The translations under genes and the position numbers were made by a program. The notes beneath the pieces are model-generated. The model made no database searches. It worked only from the letters and a program-made list of their open reading frames with translations, and was not told the origin of the DNA. Source: JAUVRX01 sp049664225 (GTDB lineage: Bacteria; Acidobacteriota; Thermoanaerobaculia; Multivoradales; JAHEKO01). From it: a stretch of DNA of 64,000 bases. Where the stretch lies: contig JBATEX010000057.1 of the NCBI GenBank assembly GCA_049664225.1, positions 94,746-158,745 of the forward strand. The letters run 5' to 3'. This document shows, piece after piece, positions 16,714-24,737 of the stretch (position 1 is the first letter of the stretch; each line of letters starts with the position of its first letter).

Positions 16714-17793
16714 ATGTCCCCGAAGCAGCACCTGTTGGATCTCTCACTTCACCAGCTCGAAGCGGAGCTGACGGGGATTGGCGAGCCGACCTACCGGGCC
16801 CGGCAGATTCTCGATTGGGTCTTCGAGCGCCAGGTGACCGCCTTCTCGGCGATGACCAATCTTCCGGCCGCGCTGCGGGAGAGACTCGACAATACCTTCT
16901 CGATTCTCGGCGCACAGGAGCTCGCCCGCACGGAGGCTCCCGATGGCACCACCAAGACGCTGCTGAAGTGGTCCGATGGAGCAACGACCGAGACGGTGAT
17001 GATTCCGTCCCAGGACCGAAGGGGTGAGCGACCGGCCAGGGAGAGGCGCACCGTTTGCCTCAGCACCCAGGTCGGCTGCGACGTCGGCTGCCGATTCTGC
17101 GCCAGCGGCATCGGTGGCTCGCAACGCGACCTCACCGTAGGCGAGGTCGTGGAGCAGGCTCTCCGCGTTGCCCAGCAGCTCCAAGAGCAGGAGGAGAGAC
17201 TGAGCCACATCGTCTTCATGGGCATGGGCGAGCCCCTGGCCAACTACGACGTCACCGTCGCCGCTGTGCGCCATCTCAACGCCGAGTGGGGGCTGGGGAT
17301 TGGCCAGCGCCGCATCGCGGTGAGCACCGTCGGCCTGCCCAAGCAGATCGAGCGCCTCGCTGGGGAAGAACTCCAGATCACGCTCGCTCTGAGCCTGCAC
17401 GCGCCCAAAGACGTGCTGCGCCGCCAGTTGATCCCCTGGGCCCAGGGAGTGCCTCTGGAGAGACTTCTCCAGGCCTGCGAGATCTACTTCCAGGAGACCG
17501 GCCGCGAAGTGACCCTGGAGTACTGTTTGCTGGCCGGGACCAACGACAGCCCTGAGCATGCCGGTCAGCTGGCGGCCATCGCCAAGCGACTTCGGGCGCA
17601 TGTCAATCTGCTGATGTACAACCCGGTTGAGAGCCTACCTTTCGACCGGCCCACGGACTTCCAGGCACACGATTTCCTGGCGGCACTCCGGCGCCAGGGC
17701 GTCAACGCCCATCTGAGGCAGAGCCGCGGCCTCGAGAACGATGCCGCCTGCGGCCAACTGCGCCGCCGACACGACGAGGGTCTTGAGGGTTGA
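16714..17793 (+). CDS. rlmN: 23S rRNA (adenine2503-C2)-methyltransferase RlmN
   Basis: Radical SAM enzyme that methylates A2503 of 23S rRNA and A37 of some tRNAs. It has 359 residues. The radical SAM triad is CDVGCRFC; FMGMGEPLANYD and SLHAPKDVLRRQLIP are typical of RlmN. Two catalytic cysteines are expected, and the C-terminal one is visible in ENDAACGQL. The ATG at 16714 directly begins the family homology (MSPKQHLLDLS). Confidence 0.95.
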   Translation: MSPKQHLLDLSLHQLEAELTGIGEPTYRARQILDWVFERQVTAFSAMTNLPAALRERLDNTFSILGAQELARTEAPDGTTKTLLKWSDGATTETVMIPSQDRRGERPARERRTVCLSTQVGCDVGCRFCASGIGGSQRDLTVGEVVEQALRVAQQLQEQEERLSHIVFMGMGEPLANYDVTVAAVRHLNAEWGLGIGQRRIAVSTVGLPKQIERLAGEELQITLALSLHAPKDVLRRQLIPWAQGVPLERLLQACEIYFQETGREVTLEYCLLAGTNDSPEHAGQLAAIAKRLRAHVNLLMYNPVESLPFDRPTDFQAHDFLAALRRQGVNAHLRQSRGLENDAACGQLRRRHDEGLEG

Positions 17794-17848
17794 GGCGCCC
17801 GGTCGTACCTCCCTGCCGATCCTTGGGGCAGTGGGGCCCCCTCCCATT

Positions 17849-17875
17849 CCCCTAGGCCTCTACGCCTTTATCGCC
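17849..17875 (+). repeat. C-rich dispersed repeat, family 2, copy 2
   Basis: CCCCTAGGCCTCTACGCC followed by TTTATCGCC. It resembles the copies at 11864, 18024 and 56990. Confidence 0.5.
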
Positions 17876-18023
17876 ATCACCGGTGCAAAAGGGTCCGACC
17901 TGGGCCCCCAGGGGGCTATCCTCCCTTCCACAGCAACCAACCCCCTGGAGGTCCCCACGCCGAACCCTCAACCGTTGGAGAGACTTCACACGCGGCCCTA
18001 CACCTCTGAGCCGTTGTGCATCA

Positions 18024-18060
18024 CCCCCTAGGCCTTTACGCCCCTACGCCCCTACTCCCC
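18024..18060 (+). repeat. C-rich dispersed repeat, family 2, copy 3
   Basis: CCCCCTAGGCCTTTACGCC followed by two further CCCTACGCC-like units. It is the clearest copy of the family. Confidence 0.55.
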
Positions 18061-18207
18061 TTACCGGTGCCCGAGGTTCGTTCGGGTGGCTCGACTGTGG
18101 GGCGCCGAGTCGAGCGCAGCGCAACGACCATCGCAGGGCACAGGAGATGGGGCGCGATGACGAGACGAGGGGGCGGGCCACCGGGACGAACCTTCCTTGG
18201 CGAGCGG

Positions 18208-19908
18208 TCAGTCAATCGGTGCCACAACATCGGCGGAGCCGGGGCCGCGGGGGTCGGCCGCGGCCTCGAAGGTGCCATCTTCGAGATATCGAACGGCGTT
18301 GACTTTGGCGTCCCTGGTCCAGATCTCGATCTGATGCCCACGCCTCGAGAGCTCCTCTATGGTCTCCGGGCTCAAGGCGTCCGCTTCGGCCCGCAGCAGG
18401 TCGGGTAGCCACTGGTGGTGCAGCCGAGGGCGATCGACCGCACTCTGCAGCGGGTCGCCGTCCACCAGTAGATACAGGAGGACCTGAGCCACACCAGTCG
18501 GGATGCGAGAGCCTCCGCGACCTCCCAGAGCAACAGCCTCCTCCCCGCGCCAGGCGAGGGCCGGTGTCATCGAGGAGAGCATCCTGTGGCCAGGCCGTAC
18601 CGCATTGGCTTCGCCCTGGACCAACCCGAACATGTTCGGACGGCCGGGCGCAGCGGCAAAGTCGTCCATCTCGTTGTTGAGCAGGAAACCGGCCTCCGGA
18701 ACCAGCAGTCGGCAGCCGAAGGTGTCGTTGAGGGTCGTGGTCAGCGTCACCAGATTCCCGGCGGCATCGGCCACCGCCACGTGGGTGGTGTCCGGGCTCT
18801 CGGCAGGCGGTGAGTCGGGGAGGCGGGCGATGTCGGCGGACAGCGATGCCTTGTCCATCTGAATCGTCGACCGCCGAAAGGCGAGCCACTCGGGGGCCAG
18901 CAGGCCTTGCGAGTCGGCCTCGGAGCTCCTCGGATCCCCCATGAGGAATCGATCGGCATACGCGCGGCGCCACACCTCGGCCAGCAGATGCGCCCGATCG
19001 GCACCGAAGCGGGGCATCTCGCCCCAGCCGAGACTCTCCAATAGGCCCAGAGTCTGCGCCACGATGATCCCTCCGGAGGCGGGAAGATCCATCGCCGCCA
19101 TCTCCCACCCGAACGCACTGAACTCCAGCGGTCGCCGCCAGACCGCCCCGTAGCTCTGGAGATCGGACACCCGCAAGAGGCCACCGTGAGCCTCCGAAGC
19201 CCTTTCGATGGCCTCGGCAATCGGCCCCGAGGTCAGCGCTCGAGGTCCTTCCTCCGCATAGGCTTCGAGCGTCGCTGCCAGAGCCGGCAGCCTCATCCGG
19301 CTACCTACGGCCGGTGGCCGACCTTCCGGAAGCCATACCTTCGCCGTCTCGGGAAAGCGCTCGAGGCTCTCTTGCTCCTCGGCCAGGGAGTCGTGAAGAC
19401 GACTCGTGACAAGGAAGCCATCGGAGGCCAGCAACTGGGCCGGCCTCAATACCCGGGGCCACGCGAGGCTGCCGAAGCGCTGGTGGAGCTCGTACAGCCC
19501 GACCGGCGACCCCGGCACACCTGCAGCGAGCGGTCCGATGATGGAGGCGTCCTTCACCGGCCGACCTTCGGTATCCAGATACATCTCCCGGGTGGCTGCG
19601 GCGGGCGCGATCTCCCGGAAGTCCAGGCTCGTCAGCTGGCCTTCCATCCGGACGACGGCGAATCCGCCACCGCCCAGATTGCCAGCCTGAGGATGCACGA
19701 CAGCCAGCGCGAGGGCAGTCGCTACGGCCGCGTCGACGGCATTGCCACCGGCGCGCAGGATCTCGAGCCCGACCTCGGTCGAAGCTGGCTCCGCCGACGC
19801 CACTGCACCACCATGACCCCGTGCCGCCGGGAAAGAGGCTCCATCAGTCGCCGGAGCGACAAGAAGAGCTCCGAGGGCAAGAAAAATCGTAAAGGTCGAG
19901 CGTCGCAT
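18208..19908 (-). CDS. ggt: Gamma-glutamyltransferase (gamma-glutamyltranspeptidase)
   Basis: Exported N-terminal nucleophile hydrolase that cleaves or transfers the gamma-glutamyl group of glutathione and related peptides. A signal peptide (MRRSTFTIFLALGALL) precedes the heavy-chain region, with NAVDAAVATALALAVVHPQ and GNLGGGGF. The autocleavage site and nucleophile Thr lie in ESPDTTHVAVAD, followed by LTTTLNDTFG and the small-subunit loop MLSSMTPALAW. The frame extends 10 codons upstream, but the ATG at 19908 opens the signal peptide. It is on the same strand as the vWA genes upstream, separated from them by the tandem repeat array. Confidence 0.93.
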   Translation of the reverse strand: MRRSTFTIFLALGALLVAPATDGASFPAARGHGGAVASAEPASTEVGLEILRAGGNAVDAAVATALALAVVHPQAGNLGGGGFAVVRMEGQLTSLDFREIAPAAATREMYLDTEGRPVKDASIIGPLAAGVPGSPVGLYELHQRFGSLAWPRVLRPAQLLASDGFLVTSRLHDSLAEEQESLERFPETAKVWLPEGRPPAVGSRMRLPALAATLEAYAEEGPRALTSGPIAEAIERASEAHGGLLRVSDLQSYGAVWRRPLEFSAFGWEMAAMDLPASGGIIVAQTLGLLESLGWGEMPRFGADRAHLLAEVWRRAYADRFLMGDPRSSEADSQGLLAPEWLAFRRSTIQMDKASLSADIARLPDSPPAESPDTTHVAVADAAGNLVTLTTTLNDTFGCRLLVPEAGFLLNNEMDDFAAAPGRPNMFGLVQGEANAVRPGHRMLSSMTPALAWRGEEAVALGGRGGSRIPTGVAQVLLYLLVDGDPLQSAVDRPRLHHQWLPDLLRAEADALSPETIEELSRRGHQIEIWTRDAKVNAVRYLEDGTFEAAADPRGPGSADVVAPID

Positions 19909-19983
19909 CGAGTCACTCTCCGTGCAGCAACCGGCCAATTCTAATTTACAGGCACCGCTTCAACCCTCACGGCCTCGAAGACC

Positions 19984-20105
19984 GTCCGGCGGTGAGTCGG
20001 ACGCCTCGATCCCAAGCCCTCAAAGGCCAGCCGAAGGTACGCCGGCTGCCTCAACCCCCAAGCCCTCAGAGATCGGCCGGAAGGCTCGCCCGGCCGCCTC
20101 AACCC
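19984..20105 (+). repeat. Three tandem hairpin repeats, family 1, copies B1-B3
   Basis: Three units of about 46 bases follow one another. Stem 1 is GTCCG/CGGAC (19984-19988 / 19998-20002). Stem 2 is CAGCCG/CGGCTG (20028-20033 / 20043-20048). Stem 3 is CGGCCGG/CCGGCCG (20074-20080 / 20090-20096). Each loop has 9 bases. The units share the flanks AAGCCCTCAAAG/AGATC before the stem and GCCTCAACCC after it. The array fills the gap between the vWA operon and ggt. Confidence 0.75.
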
Positions 20106-20107
20106 CT

Positions 20108-21124
20108 CTAGGGTCTCGTGCTGTTCAGCCCGACGAAGGTACCGCCGTTGCGGTGGCAGAGGATGCGCATCAGGGTAGCGAAGCGCACGCCCGTGGAGTC
20201 GGAGACGCCAGAGACGGAGAACATGACTGGGAAGCCGACCGCGTGAATTCGGACCAGGCGGTTTCCCTTGGAGTCGCGTCGATTGATTCGGTCCACTGAC
20301 GACACGACATCGTCGATCGAGCGACCGGTGAACTCGTCACCAAAGACATAGATACTGATCTTCTTGTCCGGCGCGACGAAGGTGCGAATGGCTCTGGTAA
20401 TGCCCTCCACCGGGCTACTGTTGCTGAAGACGCTCCAGGTCCGCAGTCGATCCAGAATGACCTTCCGCCTACCAGGAGTATCGGGGATCCACTTGCCAGC
20501 GTAGCTGGAGAACATGTACTGCCCCATGTCGTTCATGATCTGGATGCCCTTGACTTTTGGGTGGGCGTCCAGAACCTGGGTCATCTTCCGCATCACTGCC
20601 GGCCACGCGTACGTGAACATGCTGCCCGAGGTGTCGATCACGAAAATGATGTACTCGCTGTCCACCGGGATTCCGCCCACCAACTGCTGTTCGACCTGCC
20701 GAGGCCGCTCCTCGCTCTGCTGCTGCAATCGCTGCATCTCTACGGTCAGCTTCTGCTGTGCCGCCAACAGTCGACCTTCGATGATGTCCTGAACCTCGGA
20801 CTCTTGGGCCGAGGCAGCGAACTCGCCCTGGATTCGGGACAGATCGCCCTTCAGCCGAGCGATGAGCTCGCGCTCCTTCGAGAGCTGCTGTCGTCGGCTT
20901 ATGAGACTGCGGTTGAGAACTTCCGTCTCACCCCGGATCTCGTACAGCTCTTGCTCGAGTTTCTCCACGAGTCCGTCCAGATTGATCCTCGCCTGCTCCA
21001 GCGCCCGTGGCTCGCCGATCTTGGTGAGCACCAGAAGCAGTACGATCGCTCCGAAGCCGCAGCAGATCGCGTCGAGGAACGAGAGGCTGAAGCCCTCGGG
21101 AACACCTCGGCGTCGGCCTCTCAT
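20108..21124 (-). CDS. Membrane-anchored vWA-domain protein with ExbD-like N-terminal helix
   Basis: 338 residues. The N-terminal segment FSLSFLDAICCGFGA opens a single membrane helix (about residues 17-35) with Asp18 at its start. A long coiled coil follows (about 40-148), then a von Willebrand A domain with the metal-ion site DTSGS (Asp164, Ser166, Ser168) and IYVFGDEFTG. The topology puts coiled coil and vWA in the periplasm. ATGA overlap with the previous gene indicates coupling. The N-terminal helix resembles ExbD/TolR (PFIDVMLVLL), whose Asp carries protons, and a MotA/TolQ-type gene lies three genes upstream. I infer that it is a partner of that channel. Confidence 0.85.
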   Translation of the reverse strand: MRGRRRGVPEGFSLSFLDAICCGFGAIVLLLVLTKIGEPRALEQARINLDGLVEKLEQELYEIRGETEVLNRSLISRRQQLSKERELIARLKGDLSRIQGEFAASAQESEVQDIIEGRLLAAQQKLTVEMQRLQQQSEERPRQVEQQLVGGIPVDSEYIIFVIDTSGSMFTYAWPAVMRKMTQVLDAHPKVKGIQIMNDMGQYMFSSYAGKWIPDTPGRRKVILDRLRTWSVFSNSSPVEGITRAIRTFVAPDKKISIYVFGDEFTGRSIDDVVSSVDRINRRDSKGNRLVRIHAVGFPVMFSVSGVSDSTGVRFATLMRILCHRNGGTFVGLNSTRP

Positions 21125-22215
21125 GGCCAGTCTCCCGAGGGACTCATGAACGAGCCTCGAGTAGCCATGGCCAAGCGCCAGAAGGCACTCGGCGCCTGGG
21201 GGTCACCTTCCATGGGAAACAGGATCACATTGACAGGAAAGCCCCGTGGAAGCTCCTCGACCGCCTTGTTGTAGAGCTTCATCCGCTCGCGTGCCGAGAT
21301 GGTCGTCGAGCGCGGGCTGGCCTTGCCCTGAGTTGGCAGACCATCGACCAGAAGGATCACGTTGTCGGGGGCCGGTTGCAAGCCCCGGATCGCGGTGAAG
21401 GCGCGGTAGAGATTGGTGCCCTTTTCAGGCGCCACCCGAGATAGCCTCTCTACCGCATCGTCGAGGACTTCCTTGTTACCGCCGTCGAGCCACTGGCCGT
21501 CGCTGCCAGGGACAATGGATCCTGCTGCATCGTTGAACGTGTAGATCTGAAACCGACTGCTCTGCGGAATCTGGGTCGTGACCCAGTCCACGGTCGCGAC
21601 GGCTTGACGCCACTTCTCCGCCCGAGTTCTGCGGGCAGCGGGAAGGTTGCGTCGCCGGATGATGTTGACGATGGTCTCGTCCAACATGCTCGCCGAGGCA
21701 TCGACGAGGATCAAGATCCTCTGCCCCCCCACCTTGAGGCCGGTGAGGTACTGGCGGTCGCCGTCACCGATGAAGGATCGCAAACGATCCCCTTGTGGAT
21801 CTTCTTCCTCGGGTACGCCAGCCGACAGCCTTCGATTGCTTTCCTCCAAGGACTTCAGATCTGCCATCAGTCGATTGACATGCTCCTCCTGGGCCAGGGT
21901 GGTGTTCTCATAGGTCGCAAGCTCGACCTGAAGGTCCTCGATGTTCTCGATGATCTGCCGTGAGAGCCCTCTTGCCTCTGCCTTCCGCTGGTCCACCTGC
22001 CGAAGTGAGTTACGGACCTCGACCAGGTCCTTCTGGCCCTCGAGGACCTCCTGCTCGAGGCGATCCACCTCGGCCTTCAGATCTCCGGTCACGCGATCCG
22101 CCCGTGTGCCGACGGCCGCGTTGATGACCATGAAGAACAGCACCACGGCCCCGAAGCCGCAGGTCATGGCGTCCAGGAAGGAGAGACTGAAGACGTTGGT
22201 GGTGCGCCGCCGCAT
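21121..22215 (-). CDS. Second membrane-anchored vWA-domain protein with ExbD-like N-terminal helix
   Basis: 364 residues, and a diverged paralogue of the next gene. FSLSFLDAMTCGFGA begins the one membrane helix (Asp15). Residues about 45-130 form a heptad-rich coiled coil, and the vWA domain starts near 165 with the complete metal site DASAS (Asp172, Ser174, Ser176), GTN, and LLVDGLPTQG. The frame opens 6 codons earlier with a TTG that overlaps the upstream gene; the ATG at 22215 (MRRRTTNVFS) starts 4 bases after that gene's stop. Its stop overlaps the next start as ATGA. Two non-identical subunits fit the two-subunit core of ExbD/TolR/MotB-type dimers. Confidence 0.85.
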   Translation of the reverse strand: MRRRTTNVFSLSFLDAMTCGFGAVVLFFMVINAAVGTRADRVTGDLKAEVDRLEQEVLEGQKDLVEVRNSLRQVDQRKAEARGLSRQIIENIEDLQVELATYENTTLAQEEHVNRLMADLKSLEESNRRLSAGVPEEEDPQGDRLRSFIGDGDRQYLTGLKVGGQRILILVDASASMLDETIVNIIRRRNLPAARRTRAEKWRQAVATVDWVTTQIPQSSRFQIYTFNDAAGSIVPGSDGQWLDGGNKEVLDDAVERLSRVAPEKGTNLYRAFTAIRGLQPAPDNVILLVDGLPTQGKASPRSTTISARERMKLYNKAVEELPRGFPVNVILFPMEGDPQAPSAFWRLAMATRGSFMSPSGDWP

Positions 22216-22219
22216 GGCT

Positions 22220-23641
22220 CTACTCCACGGCAATCAGATGCAGCTCGATCCCAGGTGCTCCCAGGCGCAGTCGGTCACCGGCCGAAAGTTCTGCCCTACC
22301 TTCGATACGGCTGCCGTTGAGATAGCTTCCGTAGGTGCTGTGGTCCTCGACTATCACCTCGTCGCCCTGACGCCTGAGCGAACAGTGACGCCGGGAGACT
22401 CCCGCCGTCTCTCCGGTGAGATTGACTCCTTTCGCCCCGCTGGGTATGGCGACGCCAAGCAATAGAGGGTCTCTGTCGATTGGGTGGGCTACTCCTTCGT
22501 ATAGAAGATGAGTAGGGGGCTTTTTCTTCGTCCCCAACGCGGCCACAGGTGCTTCTGTAGGTGATTCCGGCGCGGCGACGGGCCTGCCGCCATGCGACTC
22601 GACCGGTACCGCGGCGACAAAGTCCACTTCAGGATCCCCAGCGCGAGCCAGGAGGTGCTGCAGCCGGAGGGCGCCGGCAGCGGCGGCGCCCGGCGCTAGG
22701 ACCACGGCCTCCGAGCCCACCGCCTCTTCGAGCTCTGACTGGAATCCGGGCAGCTTCGAGAGAGTCTGGGTGAGCAGCAGGGCCGGCCGGCTGCCTGTCC
22801 CAGCGATGGCACGAGCCAGAGTCACAATCGCCTGATATGAAGCTCGAGCAGCACCCTGGATGTCATCAGCTGAGATCTCGGCAGCATGAGCCTTGTCTCG
22901 ATGCTCCAGCGTCAGGAGGGCAAATCCATCTCGACCGATCTCTTCGATCCAACCCGGCAGCCGGTCGTAGAGATCCTGTTCGGTCTCCCCGTGGTGAAAG
23001 GGATCGAATCGGGTCTGCTGCACAAAACGACTGGCGATCAGTTTGGCCCAGACGTCCATCAACTTCGACAGGCCTGTGGATAACTCGCTCTCGACCCGCT
23101 GCCTCGCCAAGGTCCCGGTCCGCCCCAATTCGGTGACCACCGCTCGCTGCAGCAACAAATCGAGATGCAAGGCGCGGTCGGCCTCGGTCGCAGCCATGCT
23201 GGCCACCACGGCGGCATCCGCGATGCCGGCAATCGGCATGCCGCAAGCTCGGCCGATTCCGAGAAGCAATCCGAGCTGCCGTTTCGAGTACATACCCGGG
23301 ACGGTGAGCACGACAGCCTCGACACCCGCAACCGCGCCGGAATCCATGCTTCCCTGGACCTTCTTCCAAACCTCGGTGAGGTGGGCGTGAACGAGATCCG
23401 CGTTTCTCAACTCGCGAGGAAAGGGTCGGCCCAGAGGCTCGGTGTCGAGTCGATCCCAGAATCGGTTCGCCACCCATCTCGGCTTCAAACGGGCTCGGCT
23501 GAAGGCTTCCCTGCCCACGAGGATTCGACTCCCATCGAGCAGCGCAAACCCCGGACTCTGGTCCTGCCAATGCAGATCGACACCAGCCGCGACGACTCCA
23601 GCATCGTTCAACTCGACCGCAACCGTGGTCATATCTCTCAC
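22220..23641 (-). CDS. Degenerate Hsp70/actin-fold protein fused to C-terminal FHA domain
   Basis: 473 residues, no signal peptide, so cytoplasmic. Residues 1-340 recall Hsp70-like ATPases: an N-terminal strand VAVELNDAGVVAAGV, AVVLTVPGMYSKRQLGLL (compare Hsp70 VPAYF...RQ), a GIADAAVVASM helix, and ALLLTQTLSKLPGF followed by ELEEAVG (compare GG-x-SR-x-P). The Gly-Gly of the last motif is absent, so ATP binding is uncertain. Residues about 378-470 form an FHA phosphothreonine-binding domain with GVSRRHCSL and DHSTYGSYLNG. Its start overlaps the stop of the channel gene (ATGA). It probably reads phosphorylation by the kinase at 27173-29158. Confidence 0.75.
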   Translation of the reverse strand: MRDMTTVAVELNDAGVVAAGVDLHWQDQSPGFALLDGSRILVGREAFSRARLKPRWVANRFWDRLDTEPLGRPFPRELRNADLVHAHLTEVWKKVQGSMDSGAVAGVEAVVLTVPGMYSKRQLGLLLGIGRACGMPIAGIADAAVVASMAATEADRALHLDLLLQRAVVTELGRTGTLARQRVESELSTGLSKLMDVWAKLIASRFVQQTRFDPFHHGETEQDLYDRLPGWIEEIGRDGFALLTLEHRDKAHAAEISADDIQGAARASYQAIVTLARAIAGTGSRPALLLTQTLSKLPGFQSELEEAVGSEAVVLAPGAAAAGALRLQHLLARAGDPEVDFVAAVPVESHGGRPVAAPESPTEAPVAALGTKKKPPTHLLYEGVAHPIDRDPLLLGVAIPSGAKGVNLTGETAGVSRRHCSLRRQGDEVIVEDHSTYGSYLNGSRIEGRAELSAGDRLRLGAPGIELHLIAVE

Positions 23642-24459
23642 CCGGGCAGTGTCGACGAGGTCGCTTGAACCTGCAAATGTGCGATCAGATGCCGGTCCAG
23701 ATAGGTCTCGGTGTCGAGCACCAGCCTGTCCTGGTGAAGCTGCAATTGATGCAACAGAAACATGAGCACGATGCTGATCAGCAGCGCGATGAAGGTGGAA
23801 TTGAAGGCCACGCCGAGGCTCTGGGTGACCCCGGCGATGTCGCCCTCCACCGCCTTGTGTGCCTGCCCCAGGGCTTCACCGATGCCCCTCACAGTACCCA
23901 GGAATCCGATGGAGGGAATGGCCCAGGCGATGTAACGCACCATGGAGAGCTCCGACTCGAGCCTTTCGGACTCCGCCTCGCAGACCGCATGCGACGTCGT
24001 CGAGGCGTTCTGGATGTCTCGAGTGGCGCTGAAACGGTCGAGAGCCGCCATCAGCGCCCTGGGCAGAAGCGCGCGCTGATCGGACGCGGGTAGCGACTGG
24101 ATCTGGCGAGCGTACTCGCGAGCGTCCTCCGGCAGGATCTTCGTGCCCTCTGACACCGGTACCAGGTCCTCCTGCAGCAGCTTTCGCTCTTTGGCGGCCT
24201 GAGCTCCTTTCAGAGCCATGATGGCGAGCGCCCAAAGCGCCAGCACGAAGCAGGCCTCCTGCTCGAAGTCCCGGATGATCACCCAGATGGACCGCTCCTG
24301 CACGTAGTCCGGGTCAGCCTGCATCTCAGCTGTCTGCTCCGCCAGGACGGTGTCCGCCCTGGGGCGTACGACCGCCACGTAGAAGGCGTGAACCACGATC
24401 AATGCCACGATCAGGGACAGCGCCTGGTAGACGAACTCGACTGGATAGTCTTTCTTCAT
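23638..24459 (-). CDS. MotA/TolQ/ExbB-family ion-channel protein
   Basis: 273 residues with about four membrane segments (roughly 11-31, 70-84, 175-198 and 215-240). The paired C-terminal helices contain YIAWAIPSIGFLGTVRGIGE and GVTQSLGVAFNSTFIALLIS, the canonical MotA/TolQ/ExbB proton-channel signature, with a cytoplasmic loop between helices 2 and 3. The family couples ion flow across the inner membrane to movement of an Asp-bearing single-helix partner. No separate ExbD, TolR or MotB gene is present, but the two vWA proteins downstream have the matching helix. The gene overlaps the Hsp70-FHA gene by 4 bases. Confidence 0.88.
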   Translation of the reverse strand: MKKDYPVEFVYQALSLIVALIVVHAFYVAVVRPRADTVLAEQTAEMQADPDYVQERSIWVIIRDFEQEACFVLALWALAIMALKGAQAAKERKLLQEDLVPVSEGTKILPEDAREYARQIQSLPASDQRALLPRALMAALDRFSATRDIQNASTTSHAVCEAESERLESELSMVRYIAWAIPSIGFLGTVRGIGEALGQAHKAVEGDIAGVTQSLGVAFNSTFIALLISIVLMFLLHQLQLHQDRLVLDTETYLDRHLIAHLQVQATSSTLPG

Positions 24460-24473
24460 GGCAGCTTGAGCCC

Positions 24474-24710
24474 TCAGATATCGACTGGAAAGGAAATGGC
24501 GCTGTCGGCCGGTAGCCGCTCCGAGGGTATGAAGGTCTCCAGGGGTTGCCCTCCGCCCTCTTCGGCCTCTTCGGCCTGCGGACTCCCTCCCGCACCCTGC
24601 TCAGCCGCCTCGGAAGCCTGGTCTCTCTCGGCCGAGCCTGGAGACCCGAAGGCGATCAGGGCTCCGGCGACCAACAGCAGGACAAGTATCGAGAATCGGA
24701 TCAATCTCAT
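24474..24710 (-). CDS. Small exported or anchored protein of the vWA/kinase operon
   Basis: 78 residues: a hydrophobic N-terminus (RLIRFSILVLLLVAGALIAF), then a Glu/Gly/Ala-rich low-complexity linker and a short tail rich in Pro and Ser. It fits snugly between the FHA-PEGA-SUMF1 gene (27 bases away) and the channel gene (14 bases away), so it is probably a real operon member. I recognise no family; it may be an accessory peptide of the complex. Confidence 0.6.
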   Translation of the reverse strand: MRLIRFSILVLLLVAGALIAFGSPGSAERDQASEAAEQGAGGSPQAEEAEEGGGQPLETFIPSERLPADSAISFPVDI

Positions 24711-24737
24711 GGCAAGCTCCCTAGAATGTTCGGCCCG

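Larger units (their letters stand above)
17794..18207 (+). other. Non-coding spacer with C-rich repeats
   Basis: About 410 bases between the convergent rlmN and ggt genes. It holds two family 2 repeats (17849-17875 and 18024-18060) and a GC-rich inverted stretch near 17910 (GCCCC/GGGGC). The open frames here are C-rich, have no ribosome site and match nothing I recognise. Confidence 0.6.

Noticed and set aside
17741..18408. Small plus-strand frames downstream of rlmN
   Set aside because: C-rich repeat sequence and the reverse of ggt, without ribosome sites or recognisable protein features.
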